From contig NMRA01000231.1 of NCBI GenBank assembly GCA_002633005.1, positions 144,473 through 208,472 of the forward strand: DNA of 64,000 nt. Direction: 5' to 3'. The notes beneath the pieces were generated by a model. It did not search any database. It had not been told where the DNA came from and was given only the letters and a program-made list of their open reading frames with translations. The position numbers were made by a program, and so were the translations under genes. This document shows, piece after piece, positions 63,472 to 64,000 of this stretch. Source of the DNA: Phoronis australis. Lineage: Eukaryota > Phoronida > Phoronidae. Position 1 is the first letter of the stretch. Each line of letters begins with the position of its first letter.

Positions 63472-63616
63472 AAGTGGCGTAGATCAGGGCAGATCCAGAA
63501 TTTTGAGTTGTGAGACAAGGCAGAGTATTAGCCAGGATTTTGCCCGTCCGACATTCGCACCAACGAACTGCCAAATGGTTAGGGAGAGGGCTTGGCCCCC
63601 TCTAAATACGCCATTG
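63472..63616. mobile_element. Possible small degenerate element with hAT-like ends
   Basis: Left 'aagtggcgtagatcaggg', right end read inward 'caatggcgtatttagagggg'; similar in kind to the ends at 22963 and 47617 but diverged. No clear target duplication. Confidence 0.35.
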
Positions 63617-63957
63617 TAGATCTCTGGTAGGGTCCGTATCGAATTTACTCACGGCGAAAAGTTTCGAAGTCTATTCATCCGTGTAAAACGCCGTAACAGC
63701 TACGTTTCGTACTAAATCTGACAACGGTAAACTTACCAAACTCCGTCATTGGTGGAAAAACATATTTATTTTTCACGTAAGATATCCTGATTATTCGAGT
63801 CCACTAACAATATCCCCAACAATAAATCGCTGCAGCACTGGTGACCACTGGTGGGTACCATTGCTTGCTCACGAGGTCCCGATACATACGATTGTAACTC
63901 AGAAATGTCGTCAAAGAACGATGTATGTGAATGTACGTCTCGTTTTTGGCTGTTATA

Positions 63958-64000
63958 CATGCGCGCACCCGGCGGGGGGCTGGGGGGGGGGGGGGGGCGA
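63958..64000. mobile_element. End of a second element of the 51252-51499 family, cut by window edge
   Basis: catgcgcgcaccc at 63958-63970 is identical to the first 13 bases of the MITE at 51252, followed by the same kind of G-rich subterminal tract. The rest lies outside the window. Confidence 0.7.

Overview
This is animal nuclear DNA: AT-rich, intron-rich, and full of transposon remnants and simple repeats. Protein matches (an Aph-1 of 256 residues, a class II POU factor, an FBXO30/40-type F-box protein) and the absence of vertebrate-specific features point to an invertebrate deuterostome such as a hemichordate or lancelet. That placement is inference. All gene models were assembled by eye from splice sites, reading phase and remembered family features; no alignment was run.

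Layout. Four protein genes can be supported. (1) An FBXO30-like gene on the minus strand enters from the left edge; one large coding exon (188-1561) is present and the 3' exon(s) lie outside. (2) A complete APH1 gene, a gamma-secretase subunit, lies on the plus strand in six coding exons (14592-24150) with every phase matching; its last intron holds a sequencing gap. (3) A complete POU2F (Oct-1/Oct-2 class) gene lies on the minus strand in seven coding exons (29085-54174). Its first exon encodes only 12 residues plus one base and is separated from exon 2 by a 14 kb intron. (4) A single-exon seven-helix receptor lies on the minus strand at 61557-62546. APH1 and POU2F converge on a 5 kb interval that must hold both 3' UTRs. 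The genes have no evident functional link, as is normal for animal genomes.

Non-genic DNA holds several kinds of repeat. There are two decayed LINEs between POU2F and the receptor, a 3' LINE fragment in POU2F intron 2, and DNA-transposon-like elements recognised by inverted ends; two of these enclose the two assembly gaps. There are several minisatellites, a palindromic minisatellite (41861-42240), a ~310 bp-arm diverged palindrome (52588-53253), a degenerate ~146 bp tandem array in APH1 intron 5, and dispersed repeats present two or three times.

No multi-gene novel system was found. The observations most worth following are a thrice-repeated IPQNLIFS motif at the POU2F C terminus whose copies differ only by synonymous changes, the head-to-head palindrome in POU2F intron 1 that keeps a reading frame in both arms, the MITE with perfect 15 bp ends and 6 bp target duplication whose end recurs at the right edge, and the orphan-like receptor.
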